Source: Rhizomicrobium palustre
Lineage (GTDB): Bacteria; Pseudomonadota; Alphaproteobacteria; Micropepsales; Micropepsaceae
Length of the DNA: 64,000 nucleotides
NCBI RefSeq assembly: GCF_011761565.1
Contig: NZ_JAASRM010000001.1
Span: 1,860,139-1,924,138 of the forward strand
Reading direction: 5' to 3'
In this document: positions 52,389 through 62,369 of the stretch, piece by piece
Numbering within the stretch: position 1 is the first letter of the stretch
How the letters are laid out: each line of letters starts with the position of its first letter
Position numbers and translations under genes: made by a program
The notes under the pieces: model-generated
The model's input: only the letters and a program-made list of their open reading frames with translations
Told to the model about the DNA's origin: nothing
Database searches by the model: none

Positions 52389-54641
52389 CTATCGCTGGGT
52401 TTTTCGACGCCACAGGGCAAAGCCCCCAAGCCCGGCCAGCACCAACAATGCCGCGCCGCCGCCTGCAAACCACCAGCGATGATGGGAAACATACCGCCGC
52501 GCCGCTTGCCACATCAGCTTGCGTTCCAGCGCTGCGGCGGCTTTGAAGTCGGGCGCCGGGCATTGGCGGCCAAAGCTCTTGGCAAAGGGCACACGCGCCC
52601 CTTCCTTTACATAGCGGTGCCAGATTGCCGCGGCCCGCGCTGGATCGCGTCCAGACCATGCCGCCGCATGGCAGAGAATGGCCGCAAAGGCCTGGCTCTT
52701 GGCCGGTACGAGGCTCGCCGCCCGCATGGCCTCGTCAATGGCGAGATAGCGGTAATGGAAGCGTTGGTCGGGCTTGGGCGCACTTGCAGTGAAGCGCTCC
52801 ACCTCACCTTTGCTGATCAGTGGCGCTGACGCGAGCTTGGGCCGGCCTAATCCCGTGTCGAAATCCCCACCGGTATAGAAATAGTCGGGCGCGCCCTCCG
52901 CCCCCAAGATCTCCATGCCGGATTGGCGCGCGAGGCTTGCCGCCGCAAACAGCTTCTCGGCCTCGTTCACATGGCTCCAGCTTCGCGCCGCTGAGGTGAG
53001 GGAGGCGATATAGGCCTTGGCGCCCGTCCGCACTTTGTCATCGCTGAAATAGGCTGGGGCCTCATCAAAGCGGCCATCACGCATCAGCCGCCGTGCCAGA
53101 AGATCGCGCAGCGCTGCATGGGCGTTAAAACTGGTCTGCCAGGCGTTGGGTTGATCAGATTTCGTCACCGTGACCGCGGGTATGTGCGTGTCGACATATT
53201 TCTTTAGTTCGTCCGTCGTCAGAACCCGCTCGGCGAGATAAGCCACGTCCGGCCAATAGGTGCCCGACACCGGCATCAGCCGATCGAGTGCCTCGACATA
53301 TTCACCCCGTGCCAAGGTAACCACCGCGCTTTCGCCTAGCACCACCTTCTTGTTCGCGTCTTCCAGCGTGTCCGAGGTGGGAAAGCGCTTGGCGGCTTCG
53401 GCGTAGAGTTTCTGTGAACCCGCAAGGTCACCCTTCTGTGCCGCGAGCTTCGCCTTGATCCAGAAGGAGAGGGCACCGTCTTTCTTCTGCGCGAAGTTTG
53501 CCGCGCATTTCCAATCGCCCTGATCGTAGCAAAGCGCAGCAATACGGTCCGCACCAGCCGGATGGGCGTATTTGGAAAGGATGGCTGTGAGGTCCTTGAA
53601 GGCGCTGCGATATTGCTGCTGCTCCGGCCATGTCGAGTTCAACCTGACATTATCGATATGCTGCCCCCCGGCGCTGCCGGTCGGGTTGGAGGAAAACCGA
53701 AGCGCGTACGCGACCATGATCTCTTGCGCTTGGGGCAGATGCGCCACCGCCTTCATGCGATCTGGCGCATCCAGCAGCAGCTCCGCTGTCAGCCTAAGGG
53801 ATTGTGTGCCGTTATTGGAGCCGCGCGCCGCCTGTTCGGCATAAAGTGCTACAGCCTTCTCTATCTCTTTGGCAAAGGCAGGTGCGGCTGCGGCGGGAAG
53901 TGTGCGGCCTCGATATTTCGTGGCCTCCGCCGCTAACTGCGAATCCGATGAAACCGTGCTTCCGCCTTCCAGCAAGACTTCCGCGGCCCGCAAATGCAGG
54001 CGCGCCTCTTCACCGAAGCTTGCGACCGCTAAGCCTAACGGATCAGGCGCGCCCTTCTTGGCTGCCGCCCGCGTCTTTTCAAAATATCCGGCCGCGGCAG
54101 CCGGATCGTCCCGTTCCGCAGCGAGTTTGCCGAGCATGAAATGGGCCCAGACAATCCGCGATTGGGCCTCGTGCGCGGGAAGTCCGAGGATTTGCGAGAA
54201 TTCGCCGGCCGCAAAATCCGCATCGGATTTGTGATAGGCAACCGCACCCGCGGCGTAATGAAGGATCGCTTGCGGCAAGCCTTGGCCTTTGCTTAAGGCT
54301 TCTGCCCCGCTTGCCGAGGCCCGCACCGCTTTTAGAAGAGCTTTTTGCGCTTGCGGAAGTCCCGCACTCTCTGCCGCTGCTAATTCCCGGGCGGCATTGG
54401 CTGCCCGCTCATCGCCTGCGGAAAAGCTCCAGCCGGTCACTACGGTTTCGACCGCTTTCAGTTTGTCTTTGGGCGCTGCAATATGCGCCGCCTCGAAATC
54501 GAAACTGTTCGCGGGGGTGGCTTTCAGTGTGGCTTGGCGGTCATCCAGCAATTGCCAGGGAAAGAAGGGTCCGCAGGCGATAGCCGCCGCACCACACAGC
54601 GCCAAGATACTCGTGCCTGCTACCCAGTTACGGCTCTGCAT
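52389..54641 (-). CDS. large helical exported protein with C-terminal anchor, function unknown
   Basis: Predicted 750-residue protein. The N-terminus has a signal-like stretch MQSRNWVAGTSILALCGAAA followed by IACGPFFPWQLLDDR, where the Cys may be a lipid-attachment site. The long middle is alanine- and lysine-rich and helical, with TPR-like repeats of aromatic/Ala spacing (for example EFSQILGLPAHEAQSRIVWAHF and DQGDWKCAANFAQKKD). The C-terminus has one membrane helix (WWFAGGGAALLVLAGLGGFA) and a basic tail. ATG 54641 has GGGGGA upstream and overlaps the DUF3142 gene by 14 nt. No function recognised; probably acts with the DUF3142 protein at the cell envelope. Confidence 0.75.
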   Translation of the reverse strand: MQSRNWVAGTSILALCGAAAIACGPFFPWQLLDDRQATLKATPANSFDFEAAHIAAPKDKLKAVETVVTGWSFSAGDERAANAARELAAAESAGLPQAQKALLKAVRASASGAEALSKGQGLPQAILHYAAGAVAYHKSDADFAAGEFSQILGLPAHEAQSRIVWAHFMLGKLAAERDDPAAAAGYFEKTRAAAKKGAPDPLGLAVASFGEEARLHLRAAEVLLEGGSTVSSDSQLAAEATKYRGRTLPAAAAPAFAKEIEKAVALYAEQAARGSNNGTQSLRLTAELLLDAPDRMKAVAHLPQAQEIMVAYALRFSSNPTGSAGGQHIDNVRLNSTWPEQQQYRSAFKDLTAILSKYAHPAGADRIAALCYDQGDWKCAANFAQKKDGALSFWIKAKLAAQKGDLAGSQKLYAEAAKRFPTSDTLEDANKKVVLGESAVVTLARGEYVEALDRLMPVSGTYWPDVAYLAERVLTTDELKKYVDTHIPAVTVTKSDQPNAWQTSFNAHAALRDLLARRLMRDGRFDEAPAYFSDDKVRTGAKAYIASLTSAARSWSHVNEAEKLFAAASLARQSGMEILGAEGAPDYFYTGGDFDTGLGRPKLASAPLISKGEVERFTASAPKPDQRFHYRYLAIDEAMRAASLVPAKSQAFAAILCHAAAWSGRDPARAAAIWHRYVKEGARVPFAKSFGRQCPAPDFKAAAALERKLMWQAARRYVSHHRWWFAGGGAALLVLAGLGGFALWRRKTQR

Positions 54642-55773
54642 GGAAATCCCCCGGCGCGCAGCGCGCCCAGCCAATGACCAAGCCATGATGACCAGGAATG
54701 AAAGCGTTTTGAAGACGGAGTAGCTGGTTTTTTTGCGCCTCATAGCGATAGGCGCCAATCCCATCGGCGACGTGGCACGCCCGCGGCAGGGAAATTTCGG
54801 CCGGCAAAGTAAGATCCGTAGCACCGCGATTGATCAGCATTATATCCACCGCGCCAGGAACGCTCCCCGGCTGCGCCTCAAGGGTAAGGTTGTGTTTCGG
54901 CGCTTCCCCCCGCATTACCAATTTCAGCGTTTCGAGCGACCAGATGCGTTTGTCGCCCGCAACCGGCAATCGGAACCAGACCAGGCCCGCGAAATGCTTC
55001 GGCGGGTTGCGCATCAAGTCGCCGACAAGCGGCGCCACGTTTTGCGGCTCGGCCAGAAGTTCCTCCGCCGAGGCACCGCTGACCAGTTTCGGGCTTTCGC
55101 TTTCCATGGCGACCACCGCGCCGCCTGCTCCCCGGATGATGCGGGTGCCATAATCTGGCAAGGCAACCCTGAAGGGTTTGTTGGTGATGCGATCAAACCG
55201 GTCAATCCATCGCCGCGCCAGTTTGGGATCGAACAGTCCTTGCGCGGGCGAGCGCACGGCATGCACTTGCAGCACGGTTTCATCGCTCGCCGCCAACACG
55301 GCGGGCAGGTTTGGTGCATCGAGCCAGGCAGGTAACACGGTGATCGAAATCCGGCGTGGGATGGCCGCGTGCAACTCTGTCAGGAAGCGGGTGTAATCAG
55401 CCAGCCTTGCGCTGCCGCAGTCGAAATCGATCTCAAGCCCAGCTTGCTTCGGCCATGCTGCGGTAAGGCGGCGGATATCCGCAATCAGCCGCTTGCGATC
55501 AAAGCGCGCCAGGGTGCCATCAATCCGCACCACGCCTGTCACCGGCTTTGTTGCGAGTGCCGCCCATTCTATCGCGAAGGGACGAAGATGCCCGTCCAAT
55601 GTTGTCTCGGCGGCCAAAACGCGCCGCTCGCCAAACAATTCCAGGCTATTGCTGAGCGCAGCCTTGAGCGCCGGTGTCCAAACCCGCTGCCAAACATAGA
55701 CATCCTGGGACAGGGCGCCCGCCTGACTGGCGCTCAGGAACGCCAAGCTCGCCGCGATGACCCATTTGTGCAT
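54628..55773 (-). CDS. exported DUF3142 protein
   Basis: Predicted 381-residue protein with a signal peptide of about 20 residues (MHKWVIAASLAFLSASQAGA). The mature start DVYVWQRVWTPALKAAL is typical of DUF3142; the segments AGLEIDFDCGSARLADYTRFL and RRISITVLPAWLDAP look like a TIM-barrel glycoside-hydrolase-like fold. ATG 55773 has GGAGGG upstream. It overlaps the following large exported gene, so the two are made together. Enzyme activity unknown. The 319-bp gap upstream (55774-56092) holds the divergent promoters of this gene and the UrcA gene; I see no repeat or other gene in it. Confidence 0.85.
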   Translation of the reverse strand: MHKWVIAASLAFLSASQAGALSQDVYVWQRVWTPALKAALSNSLELFGERRVLAAETTLDGHLRPFAIEWAALATKPVTGVVRIDGTLARFDRKRLIADIRRLTAAWPKQAGLEIDFDCGSARLADYTRFLTELHAAIPRRISITVLPAWLDAPNLPAVLAASDETVLQVHAVRSPAQGLFDPKLARRWIDRFDRITNKPFRVALPDYGTRIIRGAGGAVVAMESESPKLVSGASAEELLAEPQNVAPLVGDLMRNPPKHFAGLVWFRLPVAGDKRIWSLETLKLVMRGEAPKHNLTLEAQPGSVPGAVDIMLINRGATDLTLPAEISLPRACHVADGIGAYRYEAQKNQLLRLQNAFIPGHHGLVIGWARCAPGDFHAEP

Positions 55774-56092
55774 ATGCCCTCCGGATTTTCGTGCGCTTTT
55801 CAAAAAGTCTTGTCGTAATCGCCTTAGCCTCGTCTCAATTTTGCCTGCCATAAGAGGCGGCAAGGCGATGTGAAATTCGGCAACCACTGCAAACGGCCTC
55901 ATCTTCTAGGCGAATTTTATGCCATTCTGAAGCTATTCGCGTCTGCGTTGCTTAAAATTTGAAGCACCGATCTCTATTTCACCCGATTCTTTCCCTCTCG
56001 CAGCCTTGGAAGCTTCATCGGGCGGACAAATCATCCGTGCACGGTATGAGCATCGAAACGTTGTTCAAAACCCACGCGGAGATCAAATAATT

Positions 56093-56383
56093 ATGAAGCG
56101 TATCGTCCTTGCCCTGTCTGCCGTTGCCCTTCTCTCGAGCGCCGCTTCTGCTGGCGAAATCGTGCGTCACAAGGAAGTTTCTTTCGCTGACCTCAACCTC
56201 GCGAGCAAGGATGGCGCCGCCGAACTTCATGCGCGCCTTCTCAATGCCGCCAATGACGTCTGCGCCGATACGAAGGACGCCACGACCGCGCCGTATTACG
56301 AAGATTGCCGCGCCGCCGCTGTGAAGCAGGCGATCGCCGAAGTGGGCGTGAAGCTGTCCAAGCGGATTGCCGCTGCCCGCTAA
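56093..56383 (+). CDS. UrcA family protein
   Basis: Predicted 96-residue exported protein. A signal peptide of about 19 residues (MKRIVLALSAVALLSSAASA) precedes the UrcA pattern FADLNLASKDGAAELHARLLNAANDVC with a second Cys in YYEDCRAAAVKQAI. UrcA proteins are abundant in Caulobacterales and relatives; function unknown. ATG 56093 is used because the longer frame from 56006 begins before the signal peptide. It is followed by a strong terminator. Confidence 0.9.
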   Translation: MKRIVLALSAVALLSSAASAGEIVRHKEVSFADLNLASKDGAAELHARLLNAANDVCADTKDATTAPYYEDCRAAAVKQAIAEVGVKLSKRIAAAR

Positions 56384-56407
56384 GCCTTAGCGCAGGTGAC
56401 GAGAACT

Positions 56408-56435
56408 GGGCGGGCCCTTTGGTCCGCCCTTTTTC
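56408..56435 (+). terminator. terminator after urcA-family gene
   Basis: Stem GGGCGGGCC (56408-56416) / GGTCCGCCC (56421-56429), 9 bp including one G-U pair, with a 4-nt CTTT loop and a following TTTTTCTTT run. It separates this gene from the convergent Mur ligase gene. Confidence 0.9.
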
Positions 56436-56448
56436 TTTGGGTTGGGAT

Positions 56449-57831
56449 TCAGGAATAGCTGGCTAAAAGTTCGGCGGCGAATTGAGACAGGGTGTCGTCG
56501 CGCGCGCCCATCACCACAATGCGATCGCCAGGCAGGGCAAGAGAGAGCAGATTCTCGCCGCAAGCTTTGCGGTCGGCAAAGGCAAAAGCTTGGCGCCCCC
56601 TTGTGGCGACGGCAGTGGTGATTTCCGAGCTGGAAATGTCGCGATCCACTGTGCCGCCGAAATAGACCGGCTCCGGCATGACCAGAACATCGTCTGGGCC
56701 AAGCTCGCGCGCAAAGGTGTCTATAAAGTCTTCGCGCATCATTTTTAATGGCCCGTAGCCATGCGGCTGGAACATCACCAGCAAGCGCCCCGGAAAGTCA
56801 TGCAAGGTGGAGAGCGTGGCGGTGATCTTGTCGGGGTTATGTGCGAAATCGTCGATCACAGTCACGCCCTTGGCCGTGCCGACCACATCCATCCGCCGCT
56901 TGACGCCTTCAAAATGCGATAAGGCTTCGGCGGCATCGCCAAGCGCCACCCCTGCCGCCCGCGCCGCCGCCAGCGCCGCCAGACCATTAGCGACGTTGTG
57001 ACGCCCGGGTACGCGCAGCTTCAGCCGCGCTTCATGTGTGCCCTCGCGCACGGCAAAGCTGATTCCATCCTGGGCTGGGCTGAGATCGTGACCATAGAAA
57101 TGGGCGGAAGGGTCTTTCAGGCTGAAGGTGATGGCATTCGCACCCTTAAGGGCGGCTGCTTCCGCATTGTCGAGGTTGACGACCGCGGTGGTGGCGCGGC
57201 CAAGGAAGGCTCTAAACAGCGCCCGCAGCTCTTCCATCGATTTATGGTCATGAGCGATGTTGTTGAGCACCGCGATGTTGGGATTATAGAGCGCGATAGA
57301 GCCATCGCTTTCATCCACCTCCGAGACGAAGGTGTCGCTTTTGCCGACGACGGCGCTGGCGAAGGGAATTTCAGGGCGGACGAAATTCTTCATCACCGCC
57401 CCATTCATGATCGTGGGCGCGCGCCCCGTGGCGGAAAGGATCCAGCCGAGCATGCCGGTGGTGGTGGATTTGCCGCTGGTGCCGGCCACCGCAATAGCGC
57501 AATGGGAGGCGTTGAAGAGCTTGGCCAGGAGCTGTGCGCGGGTCTCGATCACCGCGCCGATGCGTTGGGCTGCCGCGACATCGGGCACGCTTGATTCAAT
57601 CGCCGCCGAGACGACCACGGTCGCCGCAGGATCAACGACTCCGCTGCCATCCTGCGGATAAAGGCTGATGCCATTTGCTTCCAGAAAGGCGAACTTCTCG
57701 GGCGTGCGGCCCTGGTCGCGTGAGCGGTCGGAGCCGGAAATTTCCGCGCCCTTGCCTTTGAGGATAAGGGCAAGCGGCAGCATTCCGCTTCCGCCGATGC
57801 CGCAAAAGAAATAGCGCCTGTTCAGACTCAT
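56449..57831 (-). CDS. mpl: Mpl-type UDP-N-acetylmuramate-tripeptide ligase
   Basis: Predicted 460-residue Mur ligase. The N-terminal Rossmann part has RRYFFCGIGGSGMLPLALIL and GSDRSRDQGRT; the ATP-binding P-loop is GTSGKSTT at residues 117-124; HNVANGLAALAAAR and DDFAHNPDKITATL mark the C-terminal domain. The GIGGSGM start and its setting beside an LD-carboxypeptidase gene favour Mpl (recycling of L-Ala-D-Glu-mDAP) over MurC (de novo), which normally lies in the dcw cluster. The 42-nt gap to the divergent neighbour is very short. Confidence 0.8.
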   Translation of the reverse strand: MSLNRRYFFCGIGGSGMLPLALILKGKGAEISGSDRSRDQGRTPEKFAFLEANGISLYPQDGSGVVDPAATVVVSAAIESSVPDVAAAQRIGAVIETRAQLLAKLFNASHCAIAVAGTSGKSTTTGMLGWILSATGRAPTIMNGAVMKNFVRPEIPFASAVVGKSDTFVSEVDESDGSIALYNPNIAVLNNIAHDHKSMEELRALFRAFLGRATTAVVNLDNAEAAALKGANAITFSLKDPSAHFYGHDLSPAQDGISFAVREGTHEARLKLRVPGRHNVANGLAALAAARAAGVALGDAAEALSHFEGVKRRMDVVGTAKGVTVIDDFAHNPDKITATLSTLHDFPGRLLVMFQPHGYGPLKMMREDFIDTFARELGPDDVLVMPEPVYFGGTVDRDISSSEITTAVATRGRQAFAFADRKACGENLLSLALPGDRIVVMGARDDTLSQFAAELLASYS

Positions 57832-57873
57832 GGGTCACGTTTATAAGTGCCCGCCGCCGAATGGGAAAGCCAG

Positions 57874-58707
57874 ATGGTCATAAAACGCATCGGGATTGTC
57901 GCCCCGGCCGCGAGGCTGGACCCGGCTGTTGCCGAGCGTGTGCGCCTTATGGCGGCCGCGATGGCGGATGGTCCAGAACTTGTCATTCACCCGCAATGTT
58001 ATCTCTCAGAGGGCCATTTCGCCGGTCCGGATGCGGCACGGGCGGAGGCTTTTCTCGATGTGGCCAATGACCCGGATATCGATGCGCTTTGGGTGGCGCG
58101 CGGCGGCTATGGTTCTTGCCGGATCGCTGAAGCGGTTTTGGGCCGGCTGAATGATGCGGCGCGCGAAAAAGTCTATCTCGGCTATAGCGATGCCGGCTTT
58201 CTTCTGGCCGGACTTTACGCCAAAGGCTGCCGCGTCGCGCATGGCCCCATGCCGATGGATTTGAACCGGCAAGGCGGAGAGGGCGCAGTGGCGCGGGCCT
58301 TATCCTGGTTTGCCGCAGGCGATAGTGGCGCGCTCGAAGCCTCTCTTGATGCCGAGACGCCCACCTGCGCCTTCAATATGGTGATCCTCAGCCATCTCCT
58401 GGGAACATCATTGGAGCCAGATCTCAGAGGTCATGTTCTGATGCTGGAGGAGGTGTCTGAGCATCTTTACCGTATCGATCGCACCATGTTTCATCTCACC
58501 GCCCATCCGGCCTTGCGTCAGGTGGCGGGGATAAAACTCGGACGGGTCAATGATATTATCCCGAATGATCCGGTCTTCGCCGAAACCGAAGAAGAGATCG
58601 TCATGCGCTGGTGTCGGCAGTCTGGCATAGCCTATTTGGGACGCGCCGATATCGGCCATGACGCCGATAACAAGATCGTGCCGTTCGGGCTTTTCCGCAG
58701 GCCTTAG
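57874..58707 (+). CDS. LD-carboxypeptidase (peptidase family S66)
   Basis: Predicted 277-residue cytosolic enzyme. The start [16 protein letters not shown], the [16 protein letters not shown] segment and GYSDAG with nucleophile Ser105 match LdcA; the [12 protein letters not shown] segment should supply the catalytic Glu. It cleaves the terminal D-Ala from recycled muropeptide, giving the tripeptide that the divergent Mpl uses. ATG 57874 is chosen over GTG 57847 because the family starts with the VIKRIGIV strand. Confidence 0.9.
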   Translation: MVIKRIGIVAPAARLDPAVAERVRLMAAAMADGPELVIHPQCYLSEGHFAGPDAARAEAFLDVANDPDIDALWVARGGYGSCRIAEAVLGRLNDAAREKVYLGYSDAGFLLAGLYAKGCRVAHGPMPMDLNRQGGEGAVARALSWFAAGDSGALEASLDAETPTCAFNMVILSHLLGTSLEPDLRGHVLMLEEVSEHLYRIDRTMFHLTAHPALRQVAGIKLGRVNDIIPNDPVFAETEEEIVMRWCRQSGIAYLGRADIGHDADNKIVPFGLFRRP

Positions 58708-61232
58708 GCTTCGTCTGAGCTTTGCGTCTCGGTCTGGTGCTTTTGCAGCCAAGCGGGCAGAGCGGTTTGGGTGAGCTGCACGGCGGCGATCAAGCCTGCA
58801 TGCGCCGGTTCGATATTTTCCCCTTTGCGGCAGGCATCCCGCAGCGCTCCGGCCGCAGCTACGAGCTTCATTGCCCCTACATTTGCCGCGGTGCCTGCGA
58901 GTTCATGCGCAATTCTGGCTGCCCCTGAGACGTCCTGATGGGCGATCGCTTCCGCGATGGTGGTGGCCTGCACCTTAAGATTGGCAAGGAACAGATTCAG
59001 GAAGCTGTCCGCTTCGGCCTTGCCGAGAACCCGCTCGAGCCCTTCCAGAACGGAGGAATCGAGCTCTTCTGGTCCGCTCTCCTTTGGGGCGCTTTGTCCT
59101 GCCGCGATGGTGGCGATTTTTTCCATCAAGGCCTGGGGTTGAATCGGCTTGGCGATGTAATCGTCCATCCCCGCCTTCAGATATTCTTCGCGGGCGCCCA
59201 TCATGGCGTTGGCCGTCATAGCGATGATCGGGACCTTGCCCTTGGGGCCGTTCAACTTGCGAATGCGGGCGGTGGCGGCAACCCCGTCGAGTTCCGGCAT
59301 CTGGATGTCCATCAGCACGACATCGTAATCGCTGGTCATCACCGCCTGGACGGCTTTCAGCCCGGTATCGACGACATCGATGCTGTGGCCGGTGTTTTCC
59401 AAAAGCGCGAGGGCGAATTTCTGATTGATGCGGTTGTCTTCCGCCAAAAGGATCCGCAGCGGCTGGGAGGAGGAAGGGGCGGCAATAGTTGCTTGCTGGG
59501 TTTTCGCGTCTTCTTCGTATTGCGGCTTTGTGCTGATGATGCTGACAAGGCAATCGTGCAGGAATTGCTGGCGCAGCGGTTTTTCCAGCACATAGTCGAG
59601 ATGGATGCTCTTGTCCTCAATGGCTTGGCGTCCGGCCGAGGTTACCAGCACCAGCTTCATGTCGCTCATATGCGGGGTGGCGCGAATCTGCTTGGCGAGT
59701 TCGACACCGGTCTGTCCCGGCATCATATGATCGAGGAACACCACGTCGTAAGGCTTGCCGCGATGCCAGGCGCGCTGCAATTCGGCCATCGCAGCAAAGG
59801 CGTCTTCGCAAGCGGCGGTTTCCATGCCGAGCATGCGTAGCTGGCGGCCGAGAAGCTCGAGATTGGTCTGGATATCGTCCACCATCAGCGCGCGCAGAGT
59901 TTTCGTTTGTGCCGGCAAGGCATCGCTGCGAGCGCTTACCGTGCGAGTACGCGGCAATTTGAGTTCGAACCAGAAGGTCGAACCCTTGCCGGGCGTGGAA
60001 ACCATATCGATATGGCCACCCATCAGCTCGACAAGCTGGCGGCAGATGGCAAGGCCCAGGCCTGTGCCGCCAAAGCGCCGTGTGGCGGAACCGTCGACTT
60101 GCGAGAATTTCTGGAAGAGGTGCTGGCGCTCATTCTCCGCGATGCCCATGCCGGTGTCGGTGACTTCAAAGCGCAAGGGCACGCAGTCATCGCTCAAGGA
60201 GGAGGTTCGCCGGACGAGCACGGATACAGCGCCGGTATCGGTGAATTTGATGGCGTTGCTCATCAGGTTGAGCAGCACTTGGCGAATCCGCAAAGGATCG
60301 CCCATGTAACAGCCGCGCGCATGCGGCTCGACAAATACAATGAGGTCGAGATTTTTCTCCCGCGCCTTGCCGGACATCACCGCCACGGTGCGCTCCACGA
60401 TGGGCAGAAGATCAAATTCGCTATTGTCGATTTCGAGCTTGCCGGCTTCAAGCTTGGAAAGATCCAGAATGTCGTTGACGACGGTGAGAAGGGCCTCGCC
60501 GGATTCGTGAATGATTTCGGCGAAGCGCCGCTGCTCGGGGTTAAGCGGCGTATTGAGTAGAAGCTCGCTCATGCCCAACACGCCGTTCATGGGCGTGCGC
60601 ACTTCATGGCTCATATTGGCGAGAAATTCGCTCTTGGCGCGGTTGCCGGCTTCGGCTTGTTCCTTGGCCGCCAGGATTTCGGCTTCCATGCCTTCTCTGC
60701 GGCGCAACTGCGCGATCAACAATGTGCCAAGCCCGATGATGAGAAGCGAAATGAGGCCGAGCCCAAGGCCTTCGGTGCGCGCGCCTTCGCGCCAGGAATC
60801 GAGCGCGGTCGCACGCGGCCTTACAGCAGTAACCGTCAAGCCATAGCGTTCAGCCGAAGCTGACAAATAGGCCTGATCGGGAGGAACTGGCACTGCGCCG
60901 CTGGTCGAAATGCTGAGCCGCGTATCTTTGGGCAACGAGAGACTCTCGCGAAAATGCTTCAGTAGCCCGGCGGTGTAAGCGGTATCAGTGGTGGGTTTGG
61001 TCTCTTCGGCATTTCCTAGCGGGACGGAAAGCTCAAACCTGTTCAGCATCGCCGCGTAATCAACATAGGCCCGCGCCACGGTGTTGAGAGCGTTACGCTC
61101 TTCGCTGAGACGGTCGTTGTATTCGCTGATGGTCAGCCAGCCATAGCCAGCCCACATCACCGCGAGCAGGATGGTGATCGCGGTAATGACCCAGAAGCTG
61201 GGTGGATGTGTGCGGGCGGCCGGCTCGGACAT
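58704..61232 (-). CDS. hybrid sensor histidine kinase with two receiver domains and HPt
   Basis: Predicted 842-residue membrane kinase. Order: helix at about 13-33, periplasmic region 34-153, helix 155-175, HisKA with His209 in [15 protein letters not shown], ATPase domain about 310-425 ([26 protein letters not shown]), first receiver about 446-560 with Asp501 ([10 protein letters not shown]), second receiver about 592-710 with Asp642 ([13 protein letters not shown]), and HPt about 735-830 with His776 ([13 protein letters not shown]). No HAMP domain is evident between helix 2 and HisKA. ATG 61232 has AAGGG upstream. No partner regulator lies beside it. Its stop overlaps the convergent carboxypeptidase by 4 nt. 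The signal sensed is unknown. Confidence 0.93.
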   Translation of the reverse strand: MSEPAARTHPPSFWVITAITILLAVMWAGYGWLTISEYNDRLSEERNALNTVARAYVDYAAMLNRFELSVPLGNAEETKPTTDTAYTAGLLKHFRESLSLPKDTRLSISTSGAVPVPPDQAYLSASAERYGLTVTAVRPRATALDSWREGARTEGLGLGLISLLIIGLGTLLIAQLRRREGMEAEILAAKEQAEAGNRAKSEFLANMSHEVRTPMNGVLGMSELLLNTPLNPEQRRFAEIIHESGEALLTVVNDILDLSKLEAGKLEIDNSEFDLLPIVERTVAVMSGKAREKNLDLIVFVEPHARGCYMGDPLRIRQVLLNLMSNAIKFTDTGAVSVLVRRTSSLSDDCVPLRFEVTDTGMGIAENERQHLFQKFSQVDGSATRRFGGTGLGLAICRQLVELMGGHIDMVSTPGKGSTFWFELKLPRTRTVSARSDALPAQTKTLRALMVDDIQTNLELLGRQLRMLGMETAACEDAFAAMAELQRAWHRGKPYDVVFLDHMMPGQTGVELAKQIRATPHMSDMKLVLVTSAGRQAIEDKSIHLDYVLEKPLRQQFLHDCLVSIISTKPQYEEDAKTQQATIAAPSSSQPLRILLAEDNRINQKFALALLENTGHSIDVVDTGLKAVQAVMTSDYDVVLMDIQMPELDGVAATARIRKLNGPKGKVPIIAMTANAMMGAREEYLKAGMDDYIAKPIQPQALMEKIATIAAGQSAPKESGPEELDSSVLEGLERVLGKAEADSFLNLFLANLKVQATTIAEAIAHQDVSGAARIAHELAGTAANVGAMKLVAAAGALRDACRKGENIEPAHAGLIAAVQLTQTALPAWLQKHQTETQSSDEA

Positions 61233-61355
61233 GAGACCCTTGATCAAGTACTACTATTTGGCTCGCTTTTTGAGCCTGATCCAATTGGGGCTAATACCCA
61301 GTTAAGTCTACCAGTGCGTGTTAGTACCTATACGTCAGCTCTGGCCTTGAGGGAA

Positions 61356-61376
61356 GTTCTCATTTTGTTCTAATAT
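61356..61376 (+). promoter_or_regulatory. SOS box and overlapping -10 of the imuA-imuB-dnaE2 operon
   Basis: GTTCTCATTTTGTTC (61356-61370) is a perfect GTTC-N7-GTTC direct repeat, the LexA-binding site of alphaproteobacteria. It is followed directly by TAATAT (61371-61376), which fits a -10 box, so bound LexA would block the promoter. The first start codon of imuA is 10-28 nt downstream. Confidence 0.9.
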
Positions 61377-61403
61377 GCCTGCCCTTTGAAATCGGCAGGT
61401 CCT

Positions 61404-62369
61404 GTGACCCTCACCAGCACACAGAATATAGAAAAGGTCGCCGCGCTGCGGGCGGTCCTGGTTTCTGCTGGTGAAACACAGAAGCGGGTGCGCTTGGGGC
61501 CCGCCCGGCTGGATGATGTTTTGGGGGGCGGGCTGAAATGCGGGGCTTTGCACGAAATTTTCGCGGCGCCCTCGCATGAAACCGCAGCGAGCGGATTTGC
61601 CGCTGGCTTGGCGGGCCGGATCGGTGGTCCGGTTTTCTGGATTGCTCAGGAATACAGCCTCTTAGAGCATGGGGGGCTGGCGGCCACTGGATTTACCGAA
61701 CTCGGCCTCCCTCCCGACCGGCTTTATCTTTTACGCGCGCCGGATGTAACGGGGGTGCTGCGGGCGGGGTTGGAGGCTATGTCCTGCCCGGCGCTTGGCG
61801 CTGTGGTGCTCGAAGTGACCGGTGATTCGAAGCTTCTGGATCTCGTTGCCTATCGCAAACTGACTCTGGCTGCGGCGGAAAGCAGAGTGACGGTGTTGCT
61901 CTTGCGCTTCGGCTCCAGGCCCAGCCTCGGGGTGGCCGAAACCCGCTGGCGGATCCGTAGTCTTCCCTCTGGTGAAAATACCGAGGTCTGGGGTGCGCCT
62001 GTGCTGGAGGCGGAATTGCAGCGCAACCGGGCGGGGCGTGGCGGGTGTTGGAGTATAGAGTGGAGTTGTGACGATGGCCTCTTCCGAGCGGCGAATCCTG
62101 GCGCTGTGGTTTCCGAGGCTGGCGACCGATCGTTTGCGGCGCCGCTGGCGGAGATCTCCGCCGCCTGGTGCCTCGCTGCCGCTGATCATGGTGGCGAAGG
62201 TAGAGAATGCGATGCGGCTTACCGCTGTCGATGCCAAGGCCGAGTGGCTTGGGCTTCAGCCGGGCATGGCCTTGGCGAGCGCGCGCGCGCGGGTTCCCGC
62301 GCTGAAGGTCATGGCCGCCAATGCGCCGGCCGATTCGAAACTGCTCGCCCGTCTGGCCGATTGGTGTGA
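61404..62369 (+). CDS. imuA: ImuA (SOS mutasome protein, RecA-like)
   Basis: Predicted 321-residue protein if begun at GTG 61404; a TTG at 61386 is the other choice. It has the ImuA pattern GPARLDDVLGGGLKCGALHEIFA, a RecA-fold segment FWIAQEYSLLEHGGLAATGF, PDRLYLLRAPD and a final LEAELQRNRAGRGGCWSIEW. It acts with ImuB and DnaE2 in mutagenic translesion synthesis. The family usually ends soon after the EW segment, at about 230-260 residues, but here the frame runs 100 residues further inside imuB in a different frame. That tail is low-complexity and probably not typical; a lost stop or frameshift near 62080 is possible. Confidence 0.85.
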   Translation: MTLTSTQNIEKVAALRAVLVSAGETQKRVRLGPARLDDVLGGGLKCGALHEIFAAPSHETAASGFAAGLAGRIGGPVFWIAQEYSLLEHGGLAATGFTELGLPPDRLYLLRAPDVTGVLRAGLEAMSCPALGAVVLEVTGDSKLLDLVAYRKLTLAAAESRVTVLLLRFGSRPSLGVAETRWRIRSLPSGENTEVWGAPVLEAELQRNRAGRGGCWSIEWSCDDGLFRAANPGAVVSEAGDRSFAAPLAEISAAWCLAAADHGGEGRECDAAYRCRCQGRVAWASAGHGLGERARAGSRAEGHGRQCAGRFETARPSGRLV

